Shown one piece after another: positions 29,911 through 38,148 of a DNA stretch of 64,000 bases. The notes below the pieces were generated by a model. The model saw only the letters and a list, made by a program, of their open reading frames with translations. It was not told the origin of the DNA and searched no databases. The DNA comes from a virus. A program made the translations under genes and the position numbers. The DNA lies in the IMG/VR virus record IMGVR_UViG_3300021963_000041, positions 1-64,000 of that record, one strand, 5' to 3'. Position 1 is the first letter of the stretch. The number at the start of each line of letters is the position of its first letter.

Positions 29911-31055
29911 TACTTTGCAAAAAACTCTTTAATCTTGTCACAAACGTAATCAACATCTTCAATAGTCATACCATGATGCGCTCCCAATAAGAATCCATTT
30001 TTCATGATAGTGTCTGAGTTTTCAAACTCTTGTAAGTATTCACGATAGACAGGATGTCTTGTAACATTACCTGCAAAGGTAACTCTCGTTTGTACTCCAT
30101 TCTCCTCTAAGAAGTGTAGTAGTTCGTATCGTTTGTTAGACTGTAATGGGATTGCTAACCAGTTTGGTTTAATAGAATCATCAGGTAATACTAAATCACC
30201 AACACCTTGCAAGTTTTGAATATAACGCTCTACATTTGCTCTGCGGATTCCTTCAAACTGCTTGAATCGTTCTAATTGAACTAGACCAAATGCTGCATTC
30301 ATCTCAGAAGACTTAAAGTTGTATCCTAACACTCCATATAAGAACTTGTGGTCATATGGAATACCATCTACACTGTGGTTGAAGCGGTCTGACATAATTT
30401 CAGAGTTATCACCCATTCGTCCCCAATCTCTAAACTGAAGACAAACATTACGTAACTTCTCATCGTTGAACATTACCATACCACCTGCACCACCTGCTGT
30501 AATAACGTGACTTGCGTAGAAGCTTGTTGTAGCAATATCGGTCTCTGCTGTGTGAGTTACAGTGTCTGCTGAGTCTTCAATTAGAATAATATCCTCACGG
30601 CCCATTGCAACCAAGCCATCCTTCAACGCTTTCCAGTTTGGTTTGTTTCCAATTAAGTTTGGAATCATAAGAACCTTAACCTCATCGGTTACTGCTGCTA
30701 ATACCTCATCTACCTGAGCAACATAGTCATCTAATCCCACGTCTACAAATACTGGATCTAATCCCAACTGAATAATTGGAGCGAGTGTTGTAGAGAATGT
30801 GCATGCAGGTGTAATGACCTTTGTTCCTTTTGGAAGTCGCAAGCTAGCTAACGCTAGTAAACATGCAGAAGATCCTGAGTTAACAAACACACCATACTTC
30901 TTACCGAAGAATGCTGCTACCTTTTCTTCAAATTCAATTGATCGAGGACCGAATCCGGCTAACCAACCAGAACGTAAACACTCCTCAACAGCCTTAATTT
31001 CTTCTTCCCCATAAGACTCAAATTTATTAGGGGCATACCAAATTTTCTTTTCCAT
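29910..31055 (-). CDS. DegT-family sugar 3-dehydratase-like enzyme (Lys replaced by His)
   Basis: 381 residues, full length. PLP-binding segments FVNSGSSA (57-64) and EDSADT (160-165) are normal, but the residue that should be the Schiff-base lysine in the SFxxxK motif is His183 (SFYASHVITAGGAGG). Lys-to-His at this site is the hallmark of GDP-4-keto-6-deoxymannose 3-dehydratase (ColD) and of the E1 dehydrase RfbH, which remove the C3 hydroxyl. With gmd downstream, the ColD-type reaction making GDP-4-keto-3,6-dideoxymannose is the best inference. Promoter at 31071-31101. Confidence 0.8.
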   Translation of the reverse strand: MEKKIWYAPNKFESYGEEEIKAVEECLRSGWLAGFGPRSIEFEEKVAAFFGKKYGVFVNSGSSACLLALASLRLPKGTKVITPACTFSTTLAPIIQLGLDPVFVDVGLDDYVAQVDEVLAAVTDEVKVLMIPNLIGNKPNWKALKDGLVAMGREDIILIEDSADTVTHTAETDIATTSFYASHVITAGGAGGMVMFNDEKLRNVCLQFRDWGRMGDNSEIMSDRFNHSVDGIPYDHKFLYGVLGYNFKSSEMNAAFGLVQLERFKQFEGIRRANVERYIQNLQGVGDLVLPDDSIKPNWLAIPLQSNKRYELLHFLEENGVQTRVTFAGNVTRHPVYREYLQEFENSDTIMKNGFLLGAHHGMTIEDVDYVCDKIKEFFAK

Positions 31056-31070
31056 AAATGTTTATTTCTA

Positions 31071-31101
31071 ATAATATACCTAATATTGTCGACAATTACA
31101 A
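31071..31101 (-). promoter_or_regulatory. internal promoter of the deoxysugar operon
   Basis: TTGT, 19 nt, TATATTAT, leader of about 15 nt to 31055. Its -33 box lies in the stop region of the GT2 gene, so the enzymes from 31055 downstream may be transcribed separately from the glycosyltransferases upstream. Confidence 0.65.
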
Positions 31102-31728
31102 CGTATTATAGTAATTGTTTTGCTTTTCTTGTTTCTCAATCGTCTTTGGGTGATACAAACAAAAAGCTTGAGTATCAGCTGGTAGCATTGTATATGTTTT
31201 GAATCCCTCAAGTTTTTCGTGGACCTTATTGATCCACTTAATCTCTGGTTTGTTTTTCCAAATCCTCCACTGATAATCTGGCCAGTTGATATGCCCATTA
31301 GCCATCACATGCCAACCCCATTTCTGAACATGCTCTTCAGTCAGTCCCTCTACCGTATTAGCACGAGGTACCAAGTAAACCTCAGTATCTGGATTAAGTT
31401 CTAGTACATCAGGAAGATGACTGATCAACAACTCATTAGGTATTTCGTCTGCATCAATCTGAAAGATATAATCTCCTTTACACGATTTGGTAAGAAGGTT
31501 TTTCCAGTCAGCAAAGTGATTGTCAAAGTTGTTCTCGGATAGAGTAATGTAGTTACTGCTACTCAGTCTATGTAAGTAACCTAGCAACTCTGATGTTGGT
31601 TCGTTCTTAGTCATATCAACTAATACTACTATCTCATCCTGCGGTCTTTTGTTTTTTAATAAGAATGTAATGAGTCGTTGGATTTCAACGAACTCATTGC
31701 AAACTGTAATAGCGTAACTTATTCTCAT
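31096..31728 (-). CDS. family 2 glycosyltransferase, short
   Basis: 210 residues. GT-A N-terminus ISYAITVCNEFVEIQRLI, EIVVLVDMT, and FQIDADEIPNE, containing the DxD metal motif (DAD). Typical of WaaE/KdtX-like LPS glycosyltransferases, which share the DADE and HEKLEG segments. Transfers a sugar to a glycolipid or glycoprotein acceptor in the cytoplasm. Confidence 0.83.
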   Translation of the reverse strand: MRISYAITVCNEFVEIQRLITFLLKNKRPQDEIVVLVDMTKNEPTSELLGYLHRLSSSNYITLSENNFDNHFADWKNLLTKSCKGDYIFQIDADEIPNELLISHLPDVLELNPDTEVYLVPRANTVEGLTEEHVQKWGWHVMANGHINWPDYQWRIWKNKPEIKWINKVHEKLEGFKTYTMLPADTQAFCLYHPKTIEKQEKQNNYYNTL

Positions 31729-31729
31729 G

Positions 31730-32200
31730 TTATTGTATAAATCCTAAAAATTTACAAGCTGTATAAAAATTCTCAGATGCAAACATCTGTCCTTGACTCA
31801 TGTCAACCCTTCTAGCGTAAAACTCTCCTGGTTGACCTGGTACTGGATACTTTTGCTTATCTTCCTCAGGAATCTCTACAGCAGGTGCTGCTCTCCAACC
31901 CCAACTCTCTTTACTAGTACCATCTGGGAAGATGATTCCGTATGATGGAAAGTTGAGTACAACTGGGTACCATACTAAATTTGTCTTTGGGTCTACCCAA
32001 CGCAAGTCTTTGATCAATTCAGCTGTACCCTCTTCAATTCGCTGAACCATTGCAGAACCTTCTATGTTTAGAGTTGAGGTTGTGTAACCACACTCTAGAC
32101 ACATAGAACTATCTACGACTGTTCCGTCAGGTATTTGCTCCACTTCTGTAAAGCATTCGTGTGATCCGCAATGCGGACATATTACTTTAATAGGCTCCAT
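31730..32200 (-). CDS. zinc-ribbon protein in the glycan cassette (156 aa)
   Basis: Start at 32200 (MEPIKVICPHCGS), giving a short overlap with the upstream gene; the ATG at 32239 would extend it by 13 residues without homology. N-terminal CPHCG...CLECG zinc ribbon, then an unknown domain (WVDPKTNLVWYPVVLNFPSYGIIFPDG, SWGWRAAPAVEI). Similar ribbon to 15822-16229. No enzymatic role evident. Confidence 0.55.
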   Translation of the reverse strand: MEPIKVICPHCGSHECFTEVEQIPDGTVVDSSMCLECGYTTSTLNIEGSAMVQRIEEGTAELIKDLRWVDPKTNLVWYPVVLNFPSYGIIFPDGTSKESWGWRAAPAVEIPEEDKQKYPVPGQPGEFYARRVDMSQGQMFASENFYTACKFLGFIQ

Positions 32201-32420
32201 ATTGCAATGTGATTGACGTTCCGTTATTAAGTTCCACAATATCTCTCAGTATCTTATAGGCTTCCGAGTCACTATAGACTTCGAAGCGGCTGTAAGATTC
32301 TTCGTTTTCAAGCTTTTCGAATCGAAATTCCAAATTGCGAGATGTGAGTTCCTGAATAAGGAAAGTGTGTGAAAACGCTGAGTGCGTAATCAAATTGTAG
32401 CGGATGTGTTGATTATTCAT
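32187..32420 (-). CDS. hypothetical protein (77 aa)
   Basis: Charged alpha/beta protein (LEFRFEKLENEESYSRFEVYSD). Overlaps both neighbours by 8-14 nt. Nothing else recognisable. Confidence 0.5.
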   Translation of the reverse strand: MNNQHIRYNLITHSAFSHTFLIQELTSRNLEFRFEKLENEESYSRFEVYSDSEAYKILRDIVELNNGTSITLQYGAY

Positions 32421-33726
32421 TTTCTACTTTTTTAAGTTTAGGTAATTCAATTTTCTTTAATGTTGGAAGTTTTAATCCAACGTTTTGTGCAAACTTAACA
32501 TGCTTTTCCATAAGCTCACTCAGTTGTGTATCCATGTTAGCTAAGCTAAAGTTTGTCTTTGTGAAATATGCCTGCTTCTTACAACTATCTTTATAGTTTT
32601 TAGGGTTTTCAAACACATCACGCATAATATTCACTGCGTAACCATAGTCTACAGTAAACCATTGTGACTCTTGTAAGATGACATCTTGCCAAGCAGCAGA
32701 TGGATGTACATTAGTCAATTGTCCAGGAAGTAAAACCGACTCTTTTAGGAAGTCAATATGTCCAGACCAATTAGGAGCAATTACTGGCTTCAATGATAAG
32801 CTAGCTTCTGCTAATGGTCTTCCAAAACCTTCACCCTTAGTAAAAGTGATGTGTGCTTTGATCTTTGGATGATTGTATAAAGAGTTCATTTCTTCATCAG
32901 TAAGATCACCATGAATTAGATATACATTAGGTGTATTAGTAGATTTTACTGATTTGATAATCTGATTAATCTTGTTAAATATCTCTTCACGATCAAGTGG
33001 ACTAAAGTCTGCTGATGATGTTTTTAAAACCAATGCTGGTTGATTCTTTGGCATCTTATTCTTGAATGCTTCCAAGAAGGTTCTAATCAAACCGGATACA
33101 TTCTTACGATCCTCACCAAAGTCTCCTTGCAACCAGTGACCAACAAATAAGAATGCAGAATCCTCTTTAACTTCTTTCAACTGATCATCCACAGTCTTGT
33201 TGATCTTGTTAGTACTTTGGTACACATCTAAATCGACACCTTCAATCAACACTTCAATTGGTGTTGTTAGCTTTAATTCACCCTCCGGCTGCTTTGTTTG
33301 TTGGTTATGTCGCATCCATACAGACTCTTCTAAAACCCTTTTAGAGTGCTCAGATGAAGTCAACACTAAATCCATTCTGTTACATCCCTCAATCCATGGA
33401 GCTGCTGCAATTGTTGTTTCAATACCAGCTGTGATACCAATATTATACTTACCTAGACGTTGAAACTCATTAGGTACTGTAATTTGGATAAAGATGTCTG
33501 GTTGGGTTGCTAATTGAGGTTCTGTCAATAAACAATTCAAAATTGCTTGATGCTTTTCATTGTTTGGATCGAGAGCATTCATTGGAGTTCCTCCCCAACG
33601 AGTGTTCCAAATCTTAACATCATACTTATCTGATTTGATAAGTGAGTATGCTATGTCTCGTGATCTCGCTCCGTAACCTGATAGCGTGGCAACTGGTGCC
33701 ATTAATAATAAAACTGGCTTATTCAT
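32413..33726 (-). CDS. GT-B glycosyltransferase (GT4-like)
   Basis: 437 residues. N-terminal LLMAPVATLSGYGARSRDIAYSLI, then the C-terminal nucleotide-sugar domain with FLFVGHWLQGDFGEDRKNVSGLIRTF, VYLIHGDLTDEEMNSLY and FTKGEGFGRPLAEA (the EX7E-type acidic motif of GT4). Acts with the adjacent GT-B gene; both are long and probably build a glycan. Confidence 0.83.
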   Translation of the reverse strand: MNKPVLLLMAPVATLSGYGARSRDIAYSLIKSDKYDVKIWNTRWGGTPMNALDPNNEKHQAILNCLLTEPQLATQPDIFIQITVPNEFQRLGKYNIGITAGIETTIAAAPWIEGCNRMDLVLTSSEHSKRVLEESVWMRHNQQTKQPEGELKLTTPIEVLIEGVDLDVYQSTNKINKTVDDQLKEVKEDSAFLFVGHWLQGDFGEDRKNVSGLIRTFLEAFKNKMPKNQPALVLKTSSADFSPLDREEIFNKINQIIKSVKSTNTPNVYLIHGDLTDEEMNSLYNHPKIKAHITFTKGEGFGRPLAEASLSLKPVIAPNWSGHIDFLKESVLLPGQLTNVHPSAAWQDVILQESQWFTVDYGYAVNIMRDVFENPKNYKDSCKKQAYFTKTNFSLANMDTQLSELMEKHVKFAQNVGLKLPTLKKIELPKLKKVENE

Positions 33727-33729
33727 AAC

Positions 33730-35220
33730 TTATAGCTTAATGCTGATTCCCGATTTCTTGTTGTTAAATTTATTGACTTGATTCTTCACATTGTAAATTG
33801 TAAAGCGTTTTGGTGGTGTCCAGTTTTGCATGACTGTATCAACACATTCTGCAAATTTATTAGACATCCTCTCAGCTGTAAAGCCAGACTCAGTGCTAGT
33901 AGCCCATTCACGACCAGCATTGCCACATTTCTTACGGTCAGCTGGTGACATCGAATACCAATACATCATAGCTTCTGCTACATCACGGATATCACATCTG
34001 TCATCGAAGATATACGGAGTAGGGATAGAGCCTTGTAGATTGATTGCTGCTGGGAATACTGGTTTAACCCAAATACCACACTTAGTATACTTACCTCCGT
34101 GGTTAGTAGCAAAACTTTCATCAAACTTAATCCAATTACCATCCTCATCCTCAAAGCGACACTGATCTTGTAGACCTCCAGTTACATTATTGATTAGTGT
34201 ACGTCCGGTCATTAAAGCTTCTGTACTACTCAATCCCCATCCCTCATTAGAAGCAATATTGATTACTGTATCACAACAATTATACAATACATTCATATCT
34301 TCTGGTGATAGTCTTGCATCTGTGATTAAGATTTTATCCACCAACTCTGGGCAGATAGCATCAATCACAGCTGGTAAGTCTGTACCATTCTCATCGACTG
34401 GTTGAGTATGTAATACAAAACGTACATCATCTACAAAACCTGACTCAGTCATTTTATCATAAAACATCTTGAAAGCTAAAATAGCATCTGATGTCATCTT
34501 ACGACGAATGTTTCGGTTGTTGTAGAACACTACATAATCAGGATTAGCTTCACCAAATAGTTTCTTACGCATCTCAACTACACGGTCATCCTCTCTATCG
34601 ATTGGATAGAACACTTCGTGATTGATTCCGTGAGGAACGTATGAAGTCTTTGGTAGTGATTTAGCAATCAACTCATTAGCCGGCTTAGTGTCTAGGTCGA
34701 TATAATTCCCTTCACCCAATACCAATTTAGCAATGTTATCTGATTGCTTACTAATACCCATCAACAAGTCACAAGACTCGTAGTAAGGGCGATTGTAGTG
34801 TGGAGCTGGAAGATCGTCCCAAATGTGATAATAGAAGATTGGAACTCGCTGTCTCAATTCTGCTGACATACGATATAACCAAATCCAGTAACGTGGATCA
34901 GTAAAGTGTACAATAGCATCTACGCTATGACGCTCAATGATCAATCGTACCAAGTCTGGATCACCATATCCGTTTGTTGGGTATATTAGGACGCTCGGGT
35001 CCTCAATATTGAATTGCTTGCCAATCTCTTCGCTAAGATCCATAATCTGACCAGCTTCTGGATGTTGAACTGCTCCACCAACGTGGACGAAGTTATAGCG
35101 ATGTGCATTGCCTAGAATCAATTCTCGCGTCATTGTACCGATACCGCTAGGCAAGCGCATATCATCAGCAAGAAATAAGATCGTTTTTCGATCTGCTTTT
35201 GGGATGTAACCTTCTCTCAT
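33730..35220 (-). CDS. GT-B glycosyltransferase (GT4-like), large
   Basis: Start at 35220 (MREGYIPKADRKTILFLADD); the ATG at 35277 adds 19 residues that read through the intergenic region. 496 residues, GT-B: N-domain FLADDMRLPSGIGTMTREL, C-domain YNNRNIRRKMTSD, ILITDARLSPEDMNVLYN and SNEGWGLSSTEALMTG (EX7E). First gene of the glycan cassette, with a weaker promoter upstream (-7 TATATTAA at 35240-35247). Confidence 0.85.
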   Translation of the reverse strand: MREGYIPKADRKTILFLADDMRLPSGIGTMTRELILGNAHRYNFVHVGGAVQHPEAGQIMDLSEEIGKQFNIEDPSVLIYPTNGYGDPDLVRLIIERHSVDAIVHFTDPRYWIWLYRMSAELRQRVPIFYYHIWDDLPAPHYNRPYYESCDLLMGISKQSDNIAKLVLGEGNYIDLDTKPANELIAKSLPKTSYVPHGINHEVFYPIDREDDRVVEMRKKLFGEANPDYVVFYNNRNIRRKMTSDAILAFKMFYDKMTESGFVDDVRFVLHTQPVDENGTDLPAVIDAICPELVDKILITDARLSPEDMNVLYNCCDTVINIASNEGWGLSSTEALMTGRTLINNVTGGLQDQCRFEDEDGNWIKFDESFATNHGGKYTKCGIWVKPVFPAAINLQGSIPTPYIFDDRCDIRDVAEAMMYWYSMSPADRKKCGNAGREWATSTESGFTAERMSNKFAECVDTVMQNWTPPKRFTIYNVKNQVNKFNNKKSGISIKL

Positions 35221-35239
35221 GTTGTTTTTAGATATAACT

Positions 35240-35278
35240 TTAATATAACAAATTTTATAGTGGTTTCCCACTTTCATT
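35240..35278 (-). promoter_or_regulatory. weak promoter and hairpin before the glycan cassette
   Basis: -7 TATATTAA (35240-35247) 20 nt before the ATG; the -33 position reads TGGG, not TTG. In the spacer AGTGG-GAAA-CCACT forms a 5-bp GNRA hairpin that may end transcription of the upstream gene. Confidence 0.4.
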
Positions 35279-35282
35279 CAAA

Positions 35283-35708
35283 TTATCTTGGTCTTCTATT
35301 GCAATGTTTATCACCAGTCAAATAAGGCTTACGACAAGTTGTACCTTTAACATGGAATCGTCCACAACGACCACAACAAGTGCTTAACGGATTAGGCTTT
35401 GATTCGTCTAAGTCCTCTTCCTCATCATCTTCCTCTTCTCTCTCGTGACCACAATCTGCACACCCTTGATGTTGACCACCAAACATATGCTCATCGTATA
35501 CTGCATTAATGTAATCAGCAGACTTTGTGATCTTCGATTGCACCCATCCCTCTAGTTGAGTGATACCCTCCTTTTCAAGATGATCAGCTAATTGCTGTGC
35601 TCTTTGAGCAATTGATCGCAAATCTGTAAGTGCCATTGACACTTCATGGTCATCATGCTGCTGTTGAGGATAACCTGTAATGTTTTCTAGAAGTTTTCTG
35701 AGTTTCAT
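35283..35708 (-). CDS. Cys-rich acidic protein (141 aa)
   Basis: Helical N-terminus, then CADCGHE, an acidic run (EEEDDEEEDLDE) and CCGRCGRFHVKGTTC with more Cys, forming one or two zinc sites. Family not recognised. Stop-to-start overlap of 1 nt with the zincin gene. Confidence 0.55.
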   Translation of the reverse strand: MKLRKLLENITGYPQQQHDDHEVSMALTDLRSIAQRAQQLADHLEKEGITQLEGWVQSKITKSADYINAVYDEHMFGGQHQGCADCGHEREEEDDEEEDLDESKPNPLSTCCGRCGRFHVKGTTCRKPYLTGDKHCNRRPR

Positions 35709-36118
35709 TATTTATATTTTCTATTGTCAGCCCAATCTCTGAACATCATGTTACCACGTAAGTATGCATCCTCTTCCAACTTTCTTAAATGATCGTTATT
35801 CTGTGCATACTTTGGATCACTCGTATCACCTACTAACTCCATCTTCAATAAACCATTCATATTCTGATCATGGTGAATCATCTCATGAGCAAAGCTGCGT
35901 AAGATGTCTTTGATGTGTCTTCCGTGAGTGTATAGTGTAATCGACTTTTCTACTGGACTATAGTGTGCAGTAGGGTTGAACATTGGTTGTTCTATATCTT
36001 GTGGTTGCTTGTTGAGAATGACTCTAGGTGCAGGGTTAACGGATACACCGTTACTTCCCATGTACATAGTCAAGTCACCAAGACACTCACGTAATATGTT
36101 TAATTCTGGATCGGTCAT
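35708..36118 (-). CDS. zincin-like metalloprotease (136 aa)
   Basis: Contains FAHEMIHHDQ: HExxH extended to HEMIHH, the zinc-binding and catalytic helix of gluzincin/SprT-like proteases, with a possible third ligand Glu downstream (KLEEDAY). Otherwise no domain recognised. It is between a SLOG protein and a Cys-rich protein. Could act on host or virion proteins or be a structural remnant. ATG preceded by TATTTATAT. Confidence 0.65.
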   Translation of the reverse strand: MTDPELNILRECLGDLTMYMGSNGVSVNPAPRVILNKQPQDIEQPMFNPTAHYSPVEKSITLYTHGRHIKDILRSFAHEMIHHDQNMNGLLKMELVGDTSDPKYAQNNDHLRKLEEDAYLRGNMMFRDWADNRKYK

Positions 36119-36130
36119 TTGATATAAATA

Positions 36131-36550
36131 TCACGGAGTTAGAATGATCGCCTTTTTTCTAGCCTTTGTAAGCTGTTTAATTAAGTTAACAACCTTCTTA
36201 TCTGTCTGATTTGTGTCATCAAATACAACACACTTATTCACATATTGACAAAAGATTGTATTTCGTGTAAACATATTTTTATGGCTATAAGGTTGAGCAT
36301 AATAACCCTCTGACATTAAGCTGTACAGATTCTTATTTGTATGTGGTGCGTTCATCTCACGATACGTGTAACCTAACTCCAGTGCATACTTCTTTACATA
36401 CTTATCTGCTCCATGCAAGTCTCCCAAACCAACTATCACTAGTTCATCTTCTGGTGAGACATGCTCCTTCAACTTATGTATAAACGTCTTGATAATTTTC
36501 TTATTCTCAAACGTCTTTGTTCCCGTAATTCCTATTACTAGCTTGCTCAT
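36131..36550 (-). CDS. SLOG-superfamily nucleotide-binding protein (YspA/DUF2493-like)
   Basis: 139 residues. N-terminal ITGTKTF strand-loop, LVIVGLGDLHGADKYVKKYALELG (GxxxGAD motif of YspA/DprA-type Rossmann folds), and a C-terminal VVFDD strand. SLOG proteins bind nucleotides or NAD-related ligands, some in anti-phage sensing. In a phage it may bind or sequester such signalling nucleotides; that is speculation. It overlaps the endolysin by 44 nt. Confidence 0.6.
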   Translation of the reverse strand: MSKLVIGITGTKTFENKKIIKTFIHKLKEHVSPEDELVIVGLGDLHGADKYVKKYALELGYTYREMNAPHTNKNLYSLMSEGYYAQPYSHKNMFTRNTIFCQYVNKCVVFDDTNQTDKKVVNLIKQLTKARKKAIILTP

Positions 36551-36980
36551 ATAAATCTAGAACTGTATAACCTAATAAATTTTGTACATGACCTGGTTCA
36601 AAGCTTGGCCATCGCCATCCCGATTCCCAACCCTCTTCTTCAAAAAACCTCACTACCTTTAACCACTTGTTGCGCCAATAGTCTCGTGGATAACAATCTT
36701 CCCAACTCATCAATGCTCCATTGAATAGGAGACAAAAGTCTAAAGCCAATCCATAATTGTGAGCACTATAGCCACCCCTCTTTGTTGTTTGGAGTGGTCC
36801 TGGAGCAGTTCGTCCTAACCGAAACAACACATCTTGCTGTTCTACAGTACGACTACCCCAAACAACATAGACTGGGATCTTCTCTTTATGGCAGCGCTCA
36901 AATACTCTCGTTGCTGATGGAATCAACTTAGTGTTCAATGTATTGATTCGCTGCATTGAAACATCTAACAACGTACTCAT
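36507..36980 (-). CDS. M15 peptidase endolysin (L-Ala-D-Glu type)
   Basis: 157 residues with the M15C pattern: WGSRTVEQQDVLFRLGR, GGYSAHNYGLALDFC (HxxxxxxxD zinc ligands) and the C-terminal GWESGWRWPSFEPGHVQ with the last His. Such enzymes cleave the peptide stem of peptidoglycan. No signal peptide, so a holin is required. The lytic transglycosylase at 8983 is exported, so lysis and injection functions may be split between them. Confidence 0.87.
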   Translation of the reverse strand: MSTLLDVSMQRINTLNTKLIPSATRVFERCHKEKIPVYVVWGSRTVEQQDVLFRLGRTAPGPLQTTKRGGYSAHNYGLALDFCLLFNGALMSWEDCYPRDYWRNKWLKVVRFFEEEGWESGWRWPSFEPGHVQNLLGYTVLDLYEQASNRNYGNKDV

Positions 36981-37858
36981 GATTTAAGTCTCTCCTTTTT
37001 AGGACACAAAACCTCTTCACTAGCATATGGACAGTACTTACAAGCTGAACACGCAATTGCTGGATATTGACCTTCCATATTGTAGGTTCCATCCTCATTG
37101 AATGCACTCTGTACAAAGTCAATAAACATCTTACCAATCTTGTTTCTTGTAGGTTTACCACTAGCCGGAACAAATGTTTGAATACGCTTCATTGGGAAGT
37201 CACTATTCTCATTAATATTTCGACGTACAATTATATACTCCACATCTATCAGATCAGGATCAATACCTAACTGCTTTGCATAGAACTCCTTATATAGGAT
37301 TAGCTGAGCTGTCTTTGTTTGGTCAGCCTTTTGATATTTGTTCCACCCTTGGTTACTAGTCTTCAAGTCGATTATTTTATATCGTCCTGTGTTAGTTTCC
37401 TTAATAACAATATCAATGAACCCATTGAACTCAATGTTATTAATCAACCCCTGGTTTAATGGAATCTCAATACCAACTAACTCTGTATTCTTAGTACTGA
37501 AGTATTCTCTACGATGTCGTTGAAAGTACTTGAGGATAGCTGCTCCCTCCATATAAAACTGAGCGAGCTCTTGAGGTGTTGAGTAATGCACTCCACCATT
37601 CTTGGTAAGTGACTCCTTGTACTCCTCAAACAACGCTTGTTTAAGAGCCTCCTCTAAATCTATTGAGTCAGCCTCTTTGACTGACTTGAAGTATAAAACT
37701 TGTAAATAATCTTGGACAGTTTTGTGAAAGGCAGTACCAAAACAAGTGTTAATGGTTTGCTCATACTTTCTAAGACCATCGATATAATCAAGTTTCCATC
37801 TTCTAGGACAATTCGCGTATAGAGAGAATTGTGAATATGAAACTGTCTTTTTTGCCAT
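36977..37858 (-). CDS. RecB/Cas4-family PD-(D/E)XK nuclease
   Basis: 293 residues. N-terminal SYSQFSLYANCPRRWKLDY (the RecB/Cas4 'first Cys and QxxY' motif), GTAFHKTVQDYL (His), FNGFIDIVIKE (D of the active site), YKIIDLKTSNQ (D-L-K) and a C-terminal CSACKYCPYASEEVLCP cluster that with the N-terminal Cys can hold a 4Fe-4S. Likely a DNA exonuclease in phage recombination or host-DNA degradation. Leaderless promoter at 37863-37893. Confidence 0.88.
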   Translation of the reverse strand: MAKKTVSYSQFSLYANCPRRWKLDYIDGLRKYEQTINTCFGTAFHKTVQDYLQVLYFKSVKEADSIDLEEALKQALFEEYKESLTKNGGVHYSTPQELAQFYMEGAAILKYFQRHRREYFSTKNTELVGIEIPLNQGLINNIEFNGFIDIVIKETNTGRYKIIDLKTSNQGWNKYQKADQTKTAQLILYKEFYAKQLGIDPDLIDVEYIIVRRNINENSDFPMKRIQTFVPASGKPTRNKIGKMFIDFVQSAFNEDGTYNMEGQYPAIACSACKYCPYASEEVLCPKKERLKS

Positions 37859-37862
37859 ACAA

Positions 37863-37893
37863 TAAAGATACTAAATTAATTTTAATCTAGCAA
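37863..37893 (-). promoter_or_regulatory. leaderless promoter of the Cas4-like nuclease
   Basis: TTGC, 19 nt, TATCTTTA, 4 nt, ATG at 37858. Confidence 0.75.
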
Positions 37894-38112
37894 CTAGAGT
37901 GTATCGTTTTCTGGCAAGAAATCTTTATTAATATGACCACAGTGAGCGCAAGCAAATGCTTGGACAGGAGTCAGCATTTCTTGACCAGTAGGCGATACGA
38001 TAGGTGAGAATCTTTTGATAAGGTAGTTCACTACAAACTTCTCACTACCACACTCTTCGCAAGTATATGTGTCAGCTTGCGAGAAATCTAATTGTTGTTG
38101 TAATTGTTGCAT
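37894..38112 (-). CDS. two-Cys-pair zinc-finger protein (72 aa)
   Basis: Residues 18-21 CEEC and C-terminal CAHCG flank a beta hairpin region, forming a zinc ribbon. Unknown function. It follows the groEL terminator directly. Confidence 0.55.
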   Translation of the reverse strand: MQQLQQQLDFSQADTYTCEECGSEKFVVNYLIKRFSPIVSPTGQEMLTPVQAFACAHCGHINKDFLPENDTL

Positions 38113-38117
38113 AGTTT

Positions 38118-38139
38118 AAAAAAGGGGGCCGAAGCCCCC
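38118..38139 (-). terminator. rho-independent terminator after groEL
   Basis: On the minus strand GGGGGC-TTCG-GCCCCC (38124-38139) with an ultra-stable UUCG tetraloop followed by six U (38118-38123). Ends the hsp20-groES-groEL transcript. The most GC-rich element in the window. Confidence 0.92.
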
Positions 38140-38148
38140 GTTTATTGA

